DNA of 46,223 bases from a virus: the IMG/VR virus record IMGVR_UViG_3300021142_000053, positions 1 through 46,223 of that record; one strand, given 5' to 3'. Every line of letters begins with the position of its first letter. The first letter of the stretch is position 1. The notes under the pieces are model-generated. The model saw only the letters and a program-made list of their open reading frames with translations. It made no database searches and had not been told where the DNA came from. Shown one piece after another: positions 45,970-46,223 of the stretch. The position numbers and the translations under genes were made by a program.

Positions 45970-46223
45970 ATGGACACGAATCAAGACGCAATAGATCCAC
46001 TTGAGGAAATGATGCGGGCGGATACCAGTGGGTCCGCCCCAAGTCATGCTCCCGCTTCTGATCAGGTGGATCCGCTTGAGGCAATGATGCGAGGGGAAGG
46101 AGCGCCTGCTGTTCCAGTTCAAAGACAACAGCCTGTTGCGAAACAGCCCGCCGTTACTCGCCAATCTCAAAGATCCAACATCCCTTACGCACAGCGTGTA
46201 TTTCAGGTTGAGGCTGGGGGGGG
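45970..46223 (+). CDS. Ejection-region protein, 3' end cut by window edge
   Basis: A frame open from ATG 45970 to the window end, at least 84 residues. The start repeats IDPLEEMMRADTSGSAP and VDPLEAMMRGEGAPA, two copies of DPLExMMR separated by a disordered linker, then a Gln/Pro/Ser-rich stretch. It is nine bases after the ejection-type gene and may be another large virion protein. The last bases are a G-run where the sequence stops. Function cannot be told from this part. Confidence 0.6.
   Translation, partial: MDTNQDAIDPLEEMMRADTSGSAPSHAPASDQVDPLEAMMRGEGAPAVPVQRQQPVAKQPAVTRQSQRSNIPYAQRVFQVEAGG

Overview
The window is most of the genome of a tailed, probably short-tailed (podovirus-like), double-stranded DNA phage. 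Every supported gene lies on the + strand, the genes are tightly packed (many ATGA or TAATG start-stop overlaps), and the order is early genes, replication, packaging, head, tail adhesins, lysis, neck and nozzle, ejection proteins. I see no integrase, repressor, DNA polymerase, RNA polymerase, tRNA or tape-measure gene, so a lytic phage that borrows the host replisome is the simplest reading. The host is probably a Gram-negative proteobacterium: the lysozyme is of the GH24 type, sites resembling bacterial DnaA boxes are present, and the small early proteins carry the REAC...AIRARG pattern familiar from proteobacterial phages. Both ends cut through genes and I see no terminal overlap, so the genome may be slightly longer.

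Layout. 1-2187: nine small early genes, three of them paralogous at their C-termini, plus a RuvC-like nuclease. 2225-5516: a primase-polymerase/helicase fusion and two proteins of unknown function, with a cluster of GCGGAAGT-type repeats just behind the helicase. 5517-6111: the only long non-coding stretch, with a DnaA-box-like cluster, 20-bp-spaced repeats, a GC-rich hairpin and long G-runs; it is the best candidate for the replication origin and/or packaging site. 6112-11927: small and large terminase and portal. 11933-18462: a 1764-residue multidomain 'polyvalent' type protein and a basic Lys/Gly-rich protein. 18516-23276: small genes, a GroES-like co-chaperonin, scaffold, and a capsid transcription unit with its own promoter and terminators. 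23341-35124: small structural proteins and two very large adhesins with glycine-rich tips. 35376-36974: lysis cassette. 36977-46223: neck adaptor, nozzle, accessory virion proteins, a GNAT acetyltransferase and ejection-type proteins.

How the parts fit. The primase/helicase would open and prime the origin next door and host polymerase would copy the DNA; the RuvC-like nuclease would resolve branches before the terminase packages DNA through the portal into a scaffold-assembled head. Capsid folding may be helped by the phage GroES-like protein. The large proteins after the nozzle gene probably enter the cell with the DNA.

Most notable: the large terminase is interrupted just before its Walker B motif by a 331-residue intein, and the intein's HNH homing endonuclease is encoded in a different reading frame from the intein itself, while the terminase/intein frame stays open through the whole endonuclease. 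This looks like an overlapping-gene intein. Second, a Peptidase-S74-type intramolecular chaperone sits in the middle, not at the end, of a 1323-residue ejection-type protein.
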